From Hyphomicrobiales bacterium (GTDB lineage: Bacteria; Pseudomonadota; Alphaproteobacteria; Rhizobiales; Beijerinckiaceae), in assembly GCA_026400535.1 (NCBI GenBank), contig JAPLOU010000061.1:1-63856 (forward strand): a stretch of DNA of 63,856 nt, given 5' to 3'. Each line of letters opens with the position of its first letter. The first letter of the stretch is position 1. The position numbers and the translations under genes are program-made. Shown piece after piece: positions 36,270 to 45,715 of this stretch. The notes below the pieces were generated by a model that saw only the letters and a program-made list of their open reading frames with translations, was not told the DNA's origin and made no database searches.

Positions 36270-36790
36270 GGCGCAGTCCTGTGGCGGGCTGCCTGCATGG
36301 CGCTGCGGGCAGATATCTTGAGTTTGTCGAGCAGATGCATCAGCTGCTCGATGTCGCCTTTGGAGAGGCCCGCAAGCAGGCCGGCAATCCAGTCCCCATG
36401 TTCTCTGGCCATGTCCGAGAAGGCGGCTTCGCCGGATGGCGTCAGCGCCACCAGAACGACACGGCGATCGGTTTCCGAGACGCGGCGCTCGATCTGCCCG
36501 GCATCGACGAGCCGTTCGACCAGCGCTGTCAGGTTGCCGTTGCTCACCATCATGCGGCTGGAGAGCTGGCCGAGGGTCATGCCCTGCGGCGTCTTGTGCA
36601 ACTGGGCCATCAGATCGAAGCGCGGCAGGGTGACGTCGAAGCGGGCCCGCAGGCGGCTGCGGATATCATCCTCGACAAGCGTGGTGCAGGTCAGCAGCCG
36701 AAGCCAAAGACGCAGTTCGTCCTTGTGGTCGCGCGGCCGCTCGCTCACCACGGTCTCGCTGTCGATGAACACCGGACGGTGCTGTTCCAT
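36266..36790 (-). CDS. MarR family transcriptional regulator
   Basis: This 174-residue MarR protein has [77 protein letters not shown], the complete winged helix with the recognition helix around [12 protein letters not shown]. Such regulators of aryl-CoA pathways are released from DNA by the CoA thioester of the substrate. It lies inside the operon it likely controls, between the SDR (1-nt overlap) and the enoyl-CoA hydratase (4-nt overlap). The 12-bp palindrome in the divergent gap at 37587 is its most likely site. Confidence 0.93.
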   Translation of the reverse strand: MEQHRPVFIDSETVVSERPRDHKDELRLWLRLLTCTTLVEDDIRSRLRARFDVTLPRFDLMAQLHKTPQGMTLGQLSSRMMVSNGNLTALVERLVDAGQIERRVSETDRRVVLVALTPSGEAAFSDMAREHGDWIAGLLAGLSKGDIEQLMHLLDKLKISARSAMQAARHRTAP

Positions 36791-37569
36791 CAGGTTGTTT
36801 CCCCGCCCGAGAGGCTGAGTGTGGCTCCGTTGATCCCGCCCGCCGCTGCACCCGCCAGATAGACCACTGCCGCTGCAACCTCGTCGGGGCTGATCAGGCG
36901 TCCCTGCGGGTTGGACGCCGCGAGCCCGGCTCGAATGTCCTCAGTGGGCCGCCCGGTCTTGGCCGCGATCGTGGCCACCGAAGCTGTCACCAGGTCGGTG
37001 TCGGTATAGCCCGGACAGATTGCGTTGACGGTGACGCCGCTCTTCGCCACCTCAAGGGCCAGAGCCCGGGTCAGGCCGACCACGCCATGCTTGGCCGCGA
37101 CATAGGCCGACACATAAGGATAGCCCTTCAGCCCGGCCGTGCTGGCGATGTTGATGACGCGCCCGCCGCCGGCTGCAATCATGCCGGGCAGGACAAGGCG
37201 GGTGAGCACGAACACACTTTCGAGGTTGAGCGCCAGCATGCGCCTGACCAGCGCCGAATCGGTTCTGGCGAGGGGCGCCGTCTCGGCCGCACCGGCATTG
37301 TTGACGAGGATCGACACCGGGCCATGGGTCGCCACAGCCTTGGCCGCGGCCTCGGTGAGCGCCGCCTCATCGGTTACGTCCGCGGCGAGGCGCAACGTGC
37401 CATCCGCCGCCGCGTCCGGGATGTTCCATTGCCGTGCGATCAGGCTCAGCACCGCCCCTTCGGCGGCCAGGGCCTGTGCGATCGCGGCTCCAATTCCGCG
37501 GCTGGCGCCGCTGATCAGGGCATGCTGGCCGTGAAGAAGTCCATGCGACATCGGGCGCCTATCATTCAC
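36790..37569 (-). CDS. Short-chain dehydrogenase/reductase
   Basis: This 259-residue SDR has the cofactor motif ISGASRGIGAAIAQALAAEG (residues 19-38), NNAG in ILVNNAGAAETAP, the catalytic serine in INIASTAGLKG and Y/K in YVSAYVAAKHGVVGL. The end NGATLSLSGGETT is that of an FabG-like enzyme. Start may be ATG 37569 or ATG 37551. It is first in the minus-strand operon and divergent from the thiolase, so it probably oxidises the 3-hydroxyacyl-CoA that the thiolase later cleaves. NAD versus NADP use cannot be settled. Confidence 0.92.
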   Translation of the reverse strand: MNDRRPMSHGLLHGQHALISGASRGIGAAIAQALAAEGAVLSLIARQWNIPDAAADGTLRLAADVTDEAALTEAAAKAVATHGPVSILVNNAGAAETAPLARTDSALVRRMLALNLESVFVLTRLVLPGMIAAGGGRVINIASTAGLKGYPYVSAYVAAKHGVVGLTRALALEVAKSGVTVNAICPGYTDTDLVTASVATIAAKTGRPTEDIRAGLAASNPQGRLISPDEVAAAVVYLAGAAAGGINGATLSLSGGETT

Positions 37570-37584
37570 CCTGAGCGGGCTGAT

Positions 37585-37600
37585 AGTTTAAGCTTAAAAT
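37585..37600. promoter_or_regulatory. MarR-type operator candidate
   Basis: The divergent gap between the SDR and thiolase genes contains AGTTTAAGCTTAAAAT, whose core TTTAAGCTTAAA (37587-37598) is a perfect 12-bp palindrome in otherwise GC-rich DNA. It lies 16 nt before the SDR start, so a bound dimer would block that promoter. AT-rich palindromes of this length are typical of MarR regulators of aromatic-CoA pathways. The rest of the gap to 37767 shows no other structure. Confidence 0.6.
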
Positions 37601-37767
37601 AATCGCGCGGTGCTGCCAAGCCTTCGTGATAGCCTTCGTGGCCGCTTCAGGGCGGGTTCCTGTGCTGACGCAGACTGTCCGGTTGTTCGGCTGGCGAAGC
37701 GATCGCAGGTTGACCGTCTTCGGCTGCGGCGTGATACCTGCTGACCGCTCAGACCTTGGTGAAGCTG

Positions 37768-38970
<1,203 letters not shown>

Positions 38971-39040
38971 GGCGGTCACCCTGACGGTTTGGCGGTTGCC
39001 GCGCCGGGCCGGATCAGATATGCGACATCGTCGAAGCGTT

Positions 39041-39117
<77 letters not shown>

Positions 39118-39252
39118 TATTTTTCAATGACTTAACTCTACTGTAATTGTTTTGTATGGAATGAGTATGGAAAACAGGGGATCGGCTTACCTGCTTTTCC
39201 GCCGGCAACTCACGCTTTCATGATCCGCTAGAGTCCAAGCTCAAGATCAGGA

Positions 39253-39480
39253 AATGATTAGAAGGTGCGCACGCCGCGCGCGTCCATATCCTCGATCAGG
39301 ACGAACAGGCCGCCCCGGCCACACAACACCCGCGTCAGCCAACTCGTTCACGCGCTGCTTAAAGCGCGACAGGGAGAACGGCCCTGCTTTCTCGAAGCTG
39401 TGCTGCGCGACCGGCGCGACGGAGCGATCGGAGACCTGTATCTCCTGACCGGAAGCCCCAAAGCACCGGCTTGAAAAGAC
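39253..39480 (-). pseudogene. Degenerate open frame downstream of tRNA-Arg
   Basis: On the minus strand one frame reads [37 protein letters not shown]. After a single-base slip a second frame reads CGRGGLFVLIEDMDARGVRTF and stops. Together they look like the C-terminus of a small protein with one frameshift, perhaps an island gene. I do not recognise the family. 39118-39252 is AT-richer than its surroundings and holds no gene; the shared end suggests old tRNA-site integration. Confidence 0.3.
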
Positions 39481-39488
39481 CTGTTAAA

Positions 39489-39506
39489 AGTGCTATTTTT
39501 CGCACT
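39489..39506. promoter_or_regulatory. Inverted repeat upstream of the toxin-antitoxin pair
   Basis: AGTGC (39489-39493) and GCACT (39502-39506) flank the AT-rich spacer TATTTTTC, 17 nt before the antitoxin ATG. The ribosome site AAAGGAG follows directly. The position suits autoregulation by the antitoxin or the complex. The repeat is short, so the call rests mostly on context. Confidence 0.4.
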
Positions 39507-39522
39507 CTAAAGGAGAGTTTTC

Positions 39523-39771
39523 ATGGCTCACCGAATCCTCGCGGCGACAAGTGCCAGCGTTTCTGAATTGAAGAAGAACCCCATGGGCACCGTCGCTGCT
39601 GGCGAAGGCTTCCCGGTTGCGATTCTCAACCGCAACGAGCCCGCCTTCTATTGCGTGCCAGCCAAAGCCTATGAGGCGATGCTGGACCGGCTTGAGGATC
39701 TGGAACTGAACGCCATCGCCGACGCGCGCGAAGGTCAGACCATCCACAAGGTTTCGCTGGATGACCTATGA
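39523..39771 (+). CDS. Type II antitoxin, Phd/YefM (StbD) family
   Basis: This 82-residue antitoxin has HRILAATSASVSELKKNPMGTVAAGEGFPVAILNRNEPAFYCVPAKAYEAML. That is the Phd/YefM DNA-binding fold with the VSELKKNP and PVAILNRNEPAFY stretches, followed by a helical toxin-binding tail ending VSLDDL. It overlaps the toxin start by 11 nt. StbD-type proteins neutralise a RelE-like nuclease and repress their own promoter; an inverted repeat lies just upstream. Confidence 0.92.
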   Translation: MAHRILAATSASVSELKKNPMGTVAAGEGFPVAILNRNEPAFYCVPAKAYEAMLDRLEDLELNAIADAREGQTIHKVSLDDL

Positions 39772-40051
39772 GCTCGCCTTTCTGGACGAGGCCCTGAAGG
39801 AATGGCGCAAGCTCGACAACGCGACGCGCGATCAGTTCAAGAGTAAACTTACCGAGCGTTTGCAGAACCCGACAATCCCCTCAGCGCGGCTGCATGGTGC
39901 AAAAGACCGTTACAAGATTAAGCTGCGCAACGCGGGGTATCGCCTTGTCTATCAGGTCAAGGATCGGGAGCTGCTGGTTCTTGTCGTTGCGGTCGGCAAA
40001 CGCGAGCGCAACGAGGTCTATAAGTCCGCCGACCGCCGCAAGACCGATTGA
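39761..40051 (+). CDS. RelE/StbE family mRNA-interferase toxin
   Basis: This 96-residue RelE-superfamily toxin begins YELAFLDEALKEWRKLDNATRDQFKSKLTERL. The beta-sheet region follows: RLHGAKDRYKIKLRNAGYRLVYQVKDRELLVLVVAVGKRERNEVY. The basic and aromatic residues (K, R, Y) that contact mRNA in the ribosome A site in this family are present near the C-terminus. It is complete and follows its antitoxin in the standard order. It is probably an island-stabilising module beside the tRNA gene. Confidence 0.93.
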   Translation: MTYELAFLDEALKEWRKLDNATRDQFKSKLTERLQNPTIPSARLHGAKDRYKIKLRNAGYRLVYQVKDRELLVLVVAVGKRERNEVYKSADRRKTD

Positions 40052-40244
40052 TCGCGATCACTGCTGCCAGTGCCGCGCGATCAGCGAGGGTACGCGCGCG
40101 GCTTGCCGCTTGGCAGAGCTCTCGACATCGAGCCGTTTTTTCAGGGCGACCCTCAGAAGGTAACATTGCTCCATGAGGCAATGCGCGGGGTCAACTTTGC
40201 GAGCCGATTGACACATCGCGCTCAGATACCCGATGTTCGTCGAC

Positions 40245-40611
40245 ACGTCGTCAACCTGACGGGACCTGGCAACTCGCGCCGGCGGAGATTGCCTCCCTGC
40301 TCGATCGGCAGGAGGGCGTGCTGCATGTCTGCGAGGCCGAGACGTCCATGATCCTCGCCCTCGAGCGGGCGGAGGTGGACGAGGACGTGCTGTCGCAATG
40401 CCGGGGCGAGTATGTTCCCGGCGCATCCGCCATTGCTTGCGTCAATCCCGGGATATATCACTGGCGGCAATTGGGGACACGCTCCCTCAATGGCGTGATC
40501 GGCGACGCAAGCACCGCAAGTGCCGAGAAAGGCGAGCGGCTTCTTGAAGCCATCGCCGCCAAGGTGGCCGGGGCCCTTCGCGCCCCCGCGCTCTGGGACA
40601 CTCCGATCTAG
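40245..40611 (+). pseudogene. Creatininase-family C-terminal remnant
   Basis: In frame from about 40245, DGTWQLAPAEIASLLDRQEG leads to VLHVCEAETSMILALERAEVDEDVL and LNGVIGDASTASAEKGERLLEAIAAKVAGAL. This is the end of a creatininase/creatinine amidohydrolase-family protein: the CEAETSM helix carries a metal-ligand glutamate, followed by GVIGD and AEKG. The first 120 or so residues with the other metal ligands are missing. It lies 17 nt before the AstE/DoeB-like gene in the same direction and may have been part of that catabolic set. 40052-40244 shows nothing recognisable. Confidence 0.7.
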
Positions 40612-40628
40612 ATTGACGAGGAAACGAC

Positions 40629-41660
40629 ATGGGACATCCCGCAGCCGTCAGGCCATCAAGCGCGTTCACGACCGTGGACTATGACAAGCCGGGCAAGCAG
40701 ATCGGCTTCGTGATGATCCCGCACTCGCCTCATGAGGACGCCTGGGGCGTCACGCGCGTCCCGGTCGGCGTCATCGCCAATGGCAAGGGCCCGACGGTCG
40801 TCATCGAAGGCGGCAATCACGGGGACGAATATGAGGGGCCGATCACTATCGGCGAACTCATTCGGGATCTCGACCCCGGCGAAGTGCAAGGGCGGCTCAT
40901 TCTCATGCCCGCCGTCAACGCACCCGCCGCCATGGCGGCAAGGCGAACCTCGCCCGTGGACGGGCTCAACTTCAACCGCACATTTCCCGGCGATCCGCGC
41001 GGCACCATCACCGAGCAGATCGCCGCCTACATGACGGACCATGTCCTGCCACGCGGCGATGCTTTCATCGACCTGCATTCGGGGGGCTCCTCCCTCGACA
41101 TCCTGCCCAGCGCCATCATCGAACCGACGGACGATCCGGAGCTTGCCAAGCGCAACGTCGCAGCGGTCCAGGCCTTCGACGCTCCGCTCACTGTCGTCAT
41201 CAGCAATCTCGGCGAGCCCCGCACCGCCACCGCCGCTGCCTGCCGGGCCGGGCTTGTCACCGTCGGAACCGAGATGGCCGGCGGGGGCAAGGTCTCCCTC
41301 GACGCTCTCGCGATCTGCCGTCGGGGCGTGCGCAACGTTCTCGCTCATCTGGGCGTTCTGGAGAGCCGCCACGCATCGCCGCGGCGGGGCGATGGCCTGA
41401 TCCTCGAACTGCCGGGCCCGAAGGCCTATGTCTTCGCGACGGTCAAGGGTGTGTTCGAGCCGTTTCATGCCAATGGCGAGCACGTGCGGGAAGGACAGCC
41501 CGCCGGGCGCATCCACAATATACTCGACCCCGGGCGCGAGCCTGAGACGCTGCACTATCAGGCCGACGGCATCGTCTACGGGCGCCGGCAGCCCGGCCAT
41601 GTCGAGCCCGGCAATTGCTGTCTCGTCGTTGCCGCGCGCTACGAAGGAAGCATCGCATGA
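40629..41660 (+). CDS. Succinylglutamate desuccinylase/aspartoacylase family deacylase (DoeB-like)
   Basis: This 343-residue zinc carboxypeptidase-like enzyme (M14 subfamily) has the metal motif in VIEGGNHGDEYEGPITIGEL (H and E ligands), a third ligand in FIDLHSGG, and LNFNRTFPGDPRG. The C-terminal part is a lipoyl-like beta domain (KGVFEPFHANGEHVREGQPAGRIHN). The closest known roles are N-acyl amino acid deacylation, such as N-acetyl-diaminobutyrate deacetylase DoeB of ectoine breakdown. Its stop overlaps the ATG of the PLP dehydratase, an arrangement that also occurs in ectoine loci. No ectoine hydrolase is present here, so the substrate is open. Confidence 0.87.
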   Translation: MGHPAAVRPSSAFTTVDYDKPGKQIGFVMIPHSPHEDAWGVTRVPVGVIANGKGPTVVIEGGNHGDEYEGPITIGELIRDLDPGEVQGRLILMPAVNAPAAMAARRTSPVDGLNFNRTFPGDPRGTITEQIAAYMTDHVLPRGDAFIDLHSGGSSLDILPSAIIEPTDDPELAKRNVAAVQAFDAPLTVVISNLGEPRTATAAACRAGLVTVGTEMAGGGKVSLDALAICRRGVRNVLAHLGVLESRHASPRRGDGLILELPGPKAYVFATVKGVFEPFHANGEHVREGQPAGRIHNILDPGREPETLHYQADGIVYGRRQPGHVEPGNCCLVVAARYEGSIA

Positions 41661-42598
41661 TCGATCTCGCCGCCATCGAGGTTGCGCGCGAGCGCATCGC
41701 GCCCCACATACGCCGCACGCCCGTCATGGCCCTGACCCAGGCCAAGGATCCGCCCCCCGTTTCGGCGGACCTGATCCTCAAGCTGGAATGCCTCCAGGTC
41801 ACCGGGTCATTCAAGGCTCGCGGCGCCATGAACCGGCTTTTGGGCGCGCCGGCCCACGAGGTCGCCGCCGGCATCGTGACGGCGTCAGGCGGTAATCATG
41901 GCCTTGCCGTCGCGCGCACCGCCTTCGCGGCCAGGACCAGCGCCACGATCTTCCTGCCCTCCAATGTGTCTCCTGCCAAGCTCGCCAAGATGAAGGCCTG
42001 GGGCGCCGACACCCGCATCGTCGGCGATGCCTGGGACGACGCCAACGCCGCCGCGCTCGCCTTCGCCAGGCAGACGGGCGCCGCCTATTTCCATCCTTTC
42101 GCCGATCCGCTCGTGGTGGCCGGGCAGGGGACGCTCGGGCTCGACATCATCGAGCAGATGCCCGACATCGACACCATTCTCGTCGCAATCGGCGGCGGCG
42201 GGTTGATTGCAGGTCTCGGCACGGCCTTCCGTGCCCTGCGCCCCGACATCCGCGTGATCGGGGTCGAGCCCATCGGCTCCCCCACGCTGAAGGCGAGCCT
42301 CGACGCTGGACGGCGTGTGAAGCTGCCGTCGATCTCGACGAAGGTGCCGACCATGGCATGCCGGGAGACGGACGGGCGCATCTTCGAGATCGTCCGGCAG
42401 ACCGTGTCGGATGTCCTGCTCGTCACCGACGAGGCGATGGATGAGGCGTCCCGCCGCCTGTGGTTCGACACGGGGGTCGCCGCCGACCTCTCCGGCGCAG
42501 CCTCGCTCGCCGCGGTCCATGTCCACCGCGAGGCGCTGGCGGCAAGCCGTCGGATCTGCGTGCTGGTCTGCGGTGCGGGGCCGGAAGGGACGGTCTAA
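41657..42598 (+). CDS. PLP-dependent threonine/serine dehydratase family protein (EutB-like)
   Basis: This 313-residue fold-type II PLP enzyme has the lysine in LQVTGSFKARGAMNRL, the substrate loop TASGGNHGLAVART, the phosphate-binding IGGGGLIAGLGTAFRALRP and a C-terminal VCGAGPEG. There is no C-terminal regulatory ACT domain, so it is the short catabolic form. Start ATG 41657 overlaps the upstream deacylase stop (ATGA). Together they would release an amino acid from an N-acyl compound and then deaminate it. It is similar in layout to the hydroxyectoine-utilisation dehydratase, but threonine, serine or a hydroxy amino acid are equally possible. Confidence 0.9.
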   Translation: MIDLAAIEVARERIAPHIRRTPVMALTQAKDPPPVSADLILKLECLQVTGSFKARGAMNRLLGAPAHEVAAGIVTASGGNHGLAVARTAFAARTSATIFLPSNVSPAKLAKMKAWGADTRIVGDAWDDANAAALAFARQTGAAYFHPFADPLVVAGQGTLGLDIIEQMPDIDTILVAIGGGGLIAGLGTAFRALRPDIRVIGVEPIGSPTLKASLDAGRRVKLPSISTKVPTMACRETDGRIFEIVRQTVSDVLLVTDEAMDEASRRLWFDTGVAADLSGAASLAAVHVHREALAASRRICVLVCGAGPEGTV

Positions 42599-42639
42599 AG
42601 GCGTCAGCTCAACTCGTTGGAGATGTCGCGGCAGGTCGT

Positions 42640-42990
42640 GACAATCGGTGAAGAGCTGCAGCAGATAGGTCAGGATAACGTCGATCTCCACATTGCCAAT
42701 ATCGCGCGCGCCGGAGCGGGCTGCGACCTTGCGCAGGTCGTTGACGGAGAGCATCAGGACACCTCCTGCGATCGGCGGCGGGGCACTTCGGCCAGCAGGT
42801 CAGATTCTCGCGCATTCACCGCAAGACCCCACGCGGCGACAGCAGTTGCGCGCGCATCCTCGCCTTGAGCCAGGCCGGCGACTGGGAAGTCGCGCGCAAG
42901 GAGTGGCTGCAATGTAGTCTTATGCGCCGGCGAACAAGACAAGCGGGCCGATATCGTGATTGTCGGCAGCGCGTAGTGCGGTGACATACG
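42640..42990 (-). pseudogene. Possible AbiE-type toxin-antitoxin remnant
   Basis: From ATG 42754 a minus-strand frame begins MLSVNDLRKVAARSGARDIG, then NVEIDVILTYLLQLF. This resembles the first 35 residues of AbiEii/AbiGii nucleotidyltransferase toxins, before it runs into unrelated sequence opposite the dehydratase gene. Upstream on the same strand the frame ending at 42754 reads ATAVAAWGLAVNARESDLLAEVPRRRSQE, the place where an AbiEi antitoxin C-terminus would lie. Both are too short to work. The match is by eye and weak for the antitoxin part. The fragment overlaps the end of the Fic gene's downstream region. Confidence 0.35.
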
Positions 42991-43516
42991 CGGCGCGAAG
43001 TTCTCCGATGTTATGCAGACTGCTGCCGCCCCACGAGAATGGTTTCCCGCCCAGCCGCTCGATCATCAGATCAGCCATCAACCGAGCGTGACGACCATTC
43101 CCGTTTGGGAACGGATGGATGGCGACGATTCGGTGATGAAGCCGTATGGCGATTGCATCGGGCGGGAATGTCTGATGCTTCACCCAGTACCGCACATCAT
43201 CCAGCATGGTCGTCAGTTCGGCTGGCACGCGATACCAGTCGATGCCGATGTTTCGATCCGTTTGCCGAAATGTGCCAGCCCAACCCCACACCTTCCCAAA
43301 CATGCGCTTGTGTAACGTCTTGATGAAGCCTTCATCCAAGAGAGCTTCAGGATTGGCTCGACGGGTCTTTCGAGCCCATGCTGAACCCTCAATGATGTTC
43401 TCTTGCTCCGCTTCGTTCAGGTCGCGCCGATGCGTAATCCATGTCTGAAGAAGCTGCACTCGCTTTTCGGGCATGAGGGGGGTGGCATCATCGGGTTCCT
43501 GGAACAAATCACTCAT
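42920..43516 (-). CDS. Mobile mystery protein B (Fic/Doc family)
   Basis: This 198-residue Fic-domain protein carries a perfect active-site loop HPFPNGNGRHAR (residues 134-145). The flap region is NIGIDWYRVPAELTTMLDDVRYWV and an N-terminal helix contains ENIIEGSAWARK. It matches the mobile mystery protein B family, always paired with the helix-turn-helix protein A, as here with a 4-nt overlap. Fic enzymes transfer AMP or another nucleotide moiety to proteins. The pair behaves as a presumed toxin-antitoxin or regulatory unit on mobile DNA. All catalytic residues are present, so activity is expected. Confidence 0.92.
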   Translation of the reverse strand: MSDLFQEPDDATPLMPEKRVQLLQTWITHRRDLNEAEQENIIEGSAWARKTRRANPEALLDEGFIKTLHKRMFGKVWGWAGTFRQTDRNIGIDWYRVPAELTTMLDDVRYWVKHQTFPPDAIAIRLHHRIVAIHPFPNGNGRHARLMADLMIERLGGKPFSWGGSSLHNIGELRAAYVTALRAADNHDIGPLVLFAGA

Positions 43517-43974
43517 TTTTTATCCCACAGGTCACGAAGCGCGACGTTGGTGCGAATGTAGTTTTCGATCCGCTCTTCGAGGTCAGCATCGCCTGTCTGC
43601 TGAGCTTCAAGTTTCATCGTGTGGGAGATACGCCCGAGATCACGCACGGCGATGGCGCGAGCGCGTTCGCTTACCGCGCTTTCCAATGCCTTGTTTGGAA
43701 CAAGGGCGTAGACCAGGGTGCAATCAAGCGCTTCCGCCGCCCTGCGAAGCGTTTCGATTTTGACGGTTCCCGTGGCTTCGGAGCGTTCCAGCGCATCGGC
43801 ACTTTGAGGGCTGATTCCAAGCCGCATGGCAAACTGGATGCGCGTCATCCCCAGCGCATCACGAATGGCGCGAACCCACCCCTTGGGCGGCACCGTGTAC
43901 TGAGAGACTGGCTTCAAGGGCAGAAGCCGTTCATCGAGCCTTTGGCGGGCTTTATGGCGGGCATCTTTTTTCAT
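43513..43974 (-). CDS. Mobile mystery protein A (helix-turn-helix)
   Basis: This 153-residue protein with a Cro/C1-type helix-turn-helix (MTRIQFAMRLGISPQSADALERSEATGTVKIETLRRAAEAL, about residues 43-85) starts with a basic helix and a PPKGWVRAIRDALGM segment. The C-terminal half is helical and ends VALRDLWDKK. This is the family called mobile mystery protein A, which precedes and overlaps protein B. It is the likely repressor and perhaps neutraliser of the Fic partner. Upstream DNA (43975-44060) is strongly AT-rich and should hold the promoter it controls. Confidence 0.92.
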   Translation of the reverse strand: MKKDARHKARQRLDERLLPLKPVSQYTVPPKGWVRAIRDALGMTRIQFAMRLGISPQSADALERSEATGTVKIETLRRAAEALDCTLVYALVPNKALESAVSERARAIAVRDLGRISHTMKLEAQQTGDADLEERIENYIRTNVALRDLWDKK

Positions 43975-44174
43975 ATCATAGCCTGTTTTTCATCTCATAA
44001 AAACATACCACAATATGACGATTATATCAAATAAAACATATTTCAGTCTGTTTTTTCGATCTCTACCCATCTTAGAGCCAGCCTGGTTTCAGTTCGACTG
44101 GCCCCGTAAAATATTAAAAATACGAGAGATTTTTAACATGTCGATCTGGATATGCTAAATTCAAGCCGCACTGC
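43975..44174. promoter_or_regulatory. AT-rich upstream region of the mobile mystery pair
   Basis: About 200 bases with far more A and T than the rest of the window lie before the protein A start. They include runs such as ATATCAAATAAAACATATT and ATATTAAAAATACG. CATATCATAG and CATCTCATAA near 43971-43999 look like repeated half-sites close to the start codon. The composition suggests foreign origin. I see no gene in it. Confidence 0.4.
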
Positions 44175-44489
44175 TTACCGCTTCATGGTTCGTTGCCACT
44201 GGGATCGAAGCGCCTTGGGTTTCTCCGGCAGCAGCGTGTCCGGAGCTCCAGAATCGTTCTGATCGCGATGGAATTCCCGATGCAAACGCCGCAGTTGGAC
44301 AGCTTCGGTCTGCCGAAGTCGCTTGATGTCCATCTGCAAGGCCTGTCGTTGCCGCAGGTGCTGATTGATCTGAGTTTGCCGTTCGGCACGGTCGCGGGGT
44401 GAGCTGGTGATGCTGACCCGTCCGGGAGCATCTGGTTCGCAGAGCCGGTGCCTGATCCCATGAGGGGATATCGCTTCTGCGGCGCGCAT
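44175..44489 (-). CDS. Hypothetical protein or remnant, 104 aa
   Basis: This minus-strand frame reads SPRDRAERQTQINQHLRQRQALQMDIKRLRQTEAVQLRRLHREFHRDQ and ends KALRSQWQRTMKR. The heptad-like, charged helix is typical of a coiled coil and resembles the C-terminal tails of relaxases or other mobile-element proteins. I cannot assign a family. It may be the end of a truncated island gene. The gap to the ABC transporter at 44576 is otherwise empty. Confidence 0.35.
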   Translation of the reverse strand: MRAAEAISPHGIRHRLCEPDAPGRVSITSSPRDRAERQTQINQHLRQRQALQMDIKRLRQTEAVQLRRLHREFHRDQNDSGAPDTLLPEKPKALRSQWQRTMKR

Positions 44490-44575
44490 TTCACGTGCGT
44501 GTCACACAAGTTTTTTCAGAACGTCATGTCCCCGGAGCACATGCAGGGCGTTCGTTTGCGCACGTCAGGGGTCTC

Positions 44576-45715
44576 ATGTCCGGCATCGTCATCGAGGGCG
44601 TCCAGAAATCCTTTGGCATGACGTCCGTTTTGCGCGGCGTTTCGCTCACGGTCGCTCACGATGAGTTCCTGTCGCTCGTCGGCCCGTCCGGGTGCGGCAA
44701 GACCACGCTGCTGCGGATCATTGCCGGGCTAGAGGCCGTCAGCGCCGGCACGGTCCAGATTGCCGGTCGCGAGGTCACGGCCTTGCGGGCAGCGGACCGC
44801 GATGTGGCCATGGTGTTCCAGAACTATGCACTTTATCCGCATCTCACGGTGCGCCAGAACATCGGCGTACCGCTGGTGATGCGGCGGCTGAGCGCGGTGG
44901 AGCGCATTCCCGTCGTCGGCAGGCTGCTTCCGGGCGTCGCGACGAAACGCTGTCAGATCAGCGCCGATGTCGTGACGGCCGCCGAGATGCTCGGCATTGG
45001 CGCCTTGCTTGAGCGCAAGCCTGCGCAGCTCTCGGGCGGGCAGCGCCAGCGCGTTGCCCTCGGACGGGCCATCGTGCGCCATCCGCACGCCTTCCTGATG
45101 GACGAGCCGCTTTCCAACCTTGATGCGGCGCTGCGCGTCACAACGCGCGCGGAAATCGTCGCGCTGCACCGGCGCGTCGGCGCGTCCACCGTCTATGTGA
45201 CTCATGACCAGTCCGAGGCGATGACGATGTCGGACAGGGTTGCGGTGATGATGGATGGGCAGATCCTTCAGGTCGGCACGCCCGAGGCGATCTACACCAA
45301 CCCTCAGGACCTGCGGGTCGCCTCCTTCATCGGATCGCCATCGATCAATACCTTTGCGGCGGAGATCGGCCCAGATGGCGAGGTCATGATTGGATCTGTC
45401 TCCAGTGGGCTCGGCTCCACCGGGACGGGCCCCGCCATACTGGCAATCCGGCCCGAAAACATCGCCCCTGCCGAAACGGGCATCGCGGCGCGCGTTGATC
45501 ATCTGGAGTATCTTGGCGAGAGCCTGCTGGTCCATGCCCGCCTGCTCGAGGGCGATGAACTCGTGATCTGCCGGCTGCCTCCGGAGGCGCGGCAACAGCT
45601 GCGTCGCGGCGAGATGATCCGCCTCAGGCCCGATCCGGCAAAGGCGCTTCTCTTCGACGGCGCCGGACGCCGTCGTCCGGCCCAAGTGCGCATCAGGGAT
45701 GTGGTGCATGGCTGA
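44576..45715 (+). CDS. Carbohydrate/glycerophosphate-type ABC transporter ATPase (UgpC/MalK-like)
   Basis: This 379-residue ATPase has Walker A GPSGCGKT (36-43), VFQNYALYPHLTVRQNI, signature [15 protein letters not shown], Walker B FLMDEPLSNLDAAL and switch histidine VTHDQSEAMT. The C-terminal TOBE/OB regulatory domain (about 260-379) includes LAIRPENIAPA. Between the Q-loop and signature there is an insert (RIPVVGRLLPGVATKRC) not found in MalK. ATG 44576 fits the family start. It precedes and overlaps the first permease by 8 nt, an unusual order with the ATPase first. Together with the permeases and binding protein it makes a complete importer. Confidence 0.93.
   Translation: MSGIVIEGVQKSFGMTSVLRGVSLTVAHDEFLSLVGPSGCGKTTLLRIIAGLEAVSAGTVQIAGREVTALRAADRDVAMVFQNYALYPHLTVRQNIGVPLVMRRLSAVERIPVVGRLLPGVATKRCQISADVVTAAEMLGIGALLERKPAQLSGGQRQRVALGRAIVRHPHAFLMDEPLSNLDAALRVTTRAEIVALHRRVGASTVYVTHDQSEAMTMSDRVAVMMDGQILQVGTPEAIYTNPQDLRVASFIGSPSINTFAAEIGPDGEVMIGSVSSGLGSTGTGPAILAIRPENIAPAETGIAARVDHLEYLGESLLVHARLLEGDELVICRLPPEARQQLRRGEMIRLRPDPAKALLFDGAGRRRPAQVRIRDVVHG

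Noticed and set aside
40629..42598. Complete ectoine degradation locus
   Set aside because: Only the DoeB-like and EutB-like genes are present; ectoine hydrolase, EutC, an AsnC-type regulator and an ectoine transporter are absent, so the label would be overreach.
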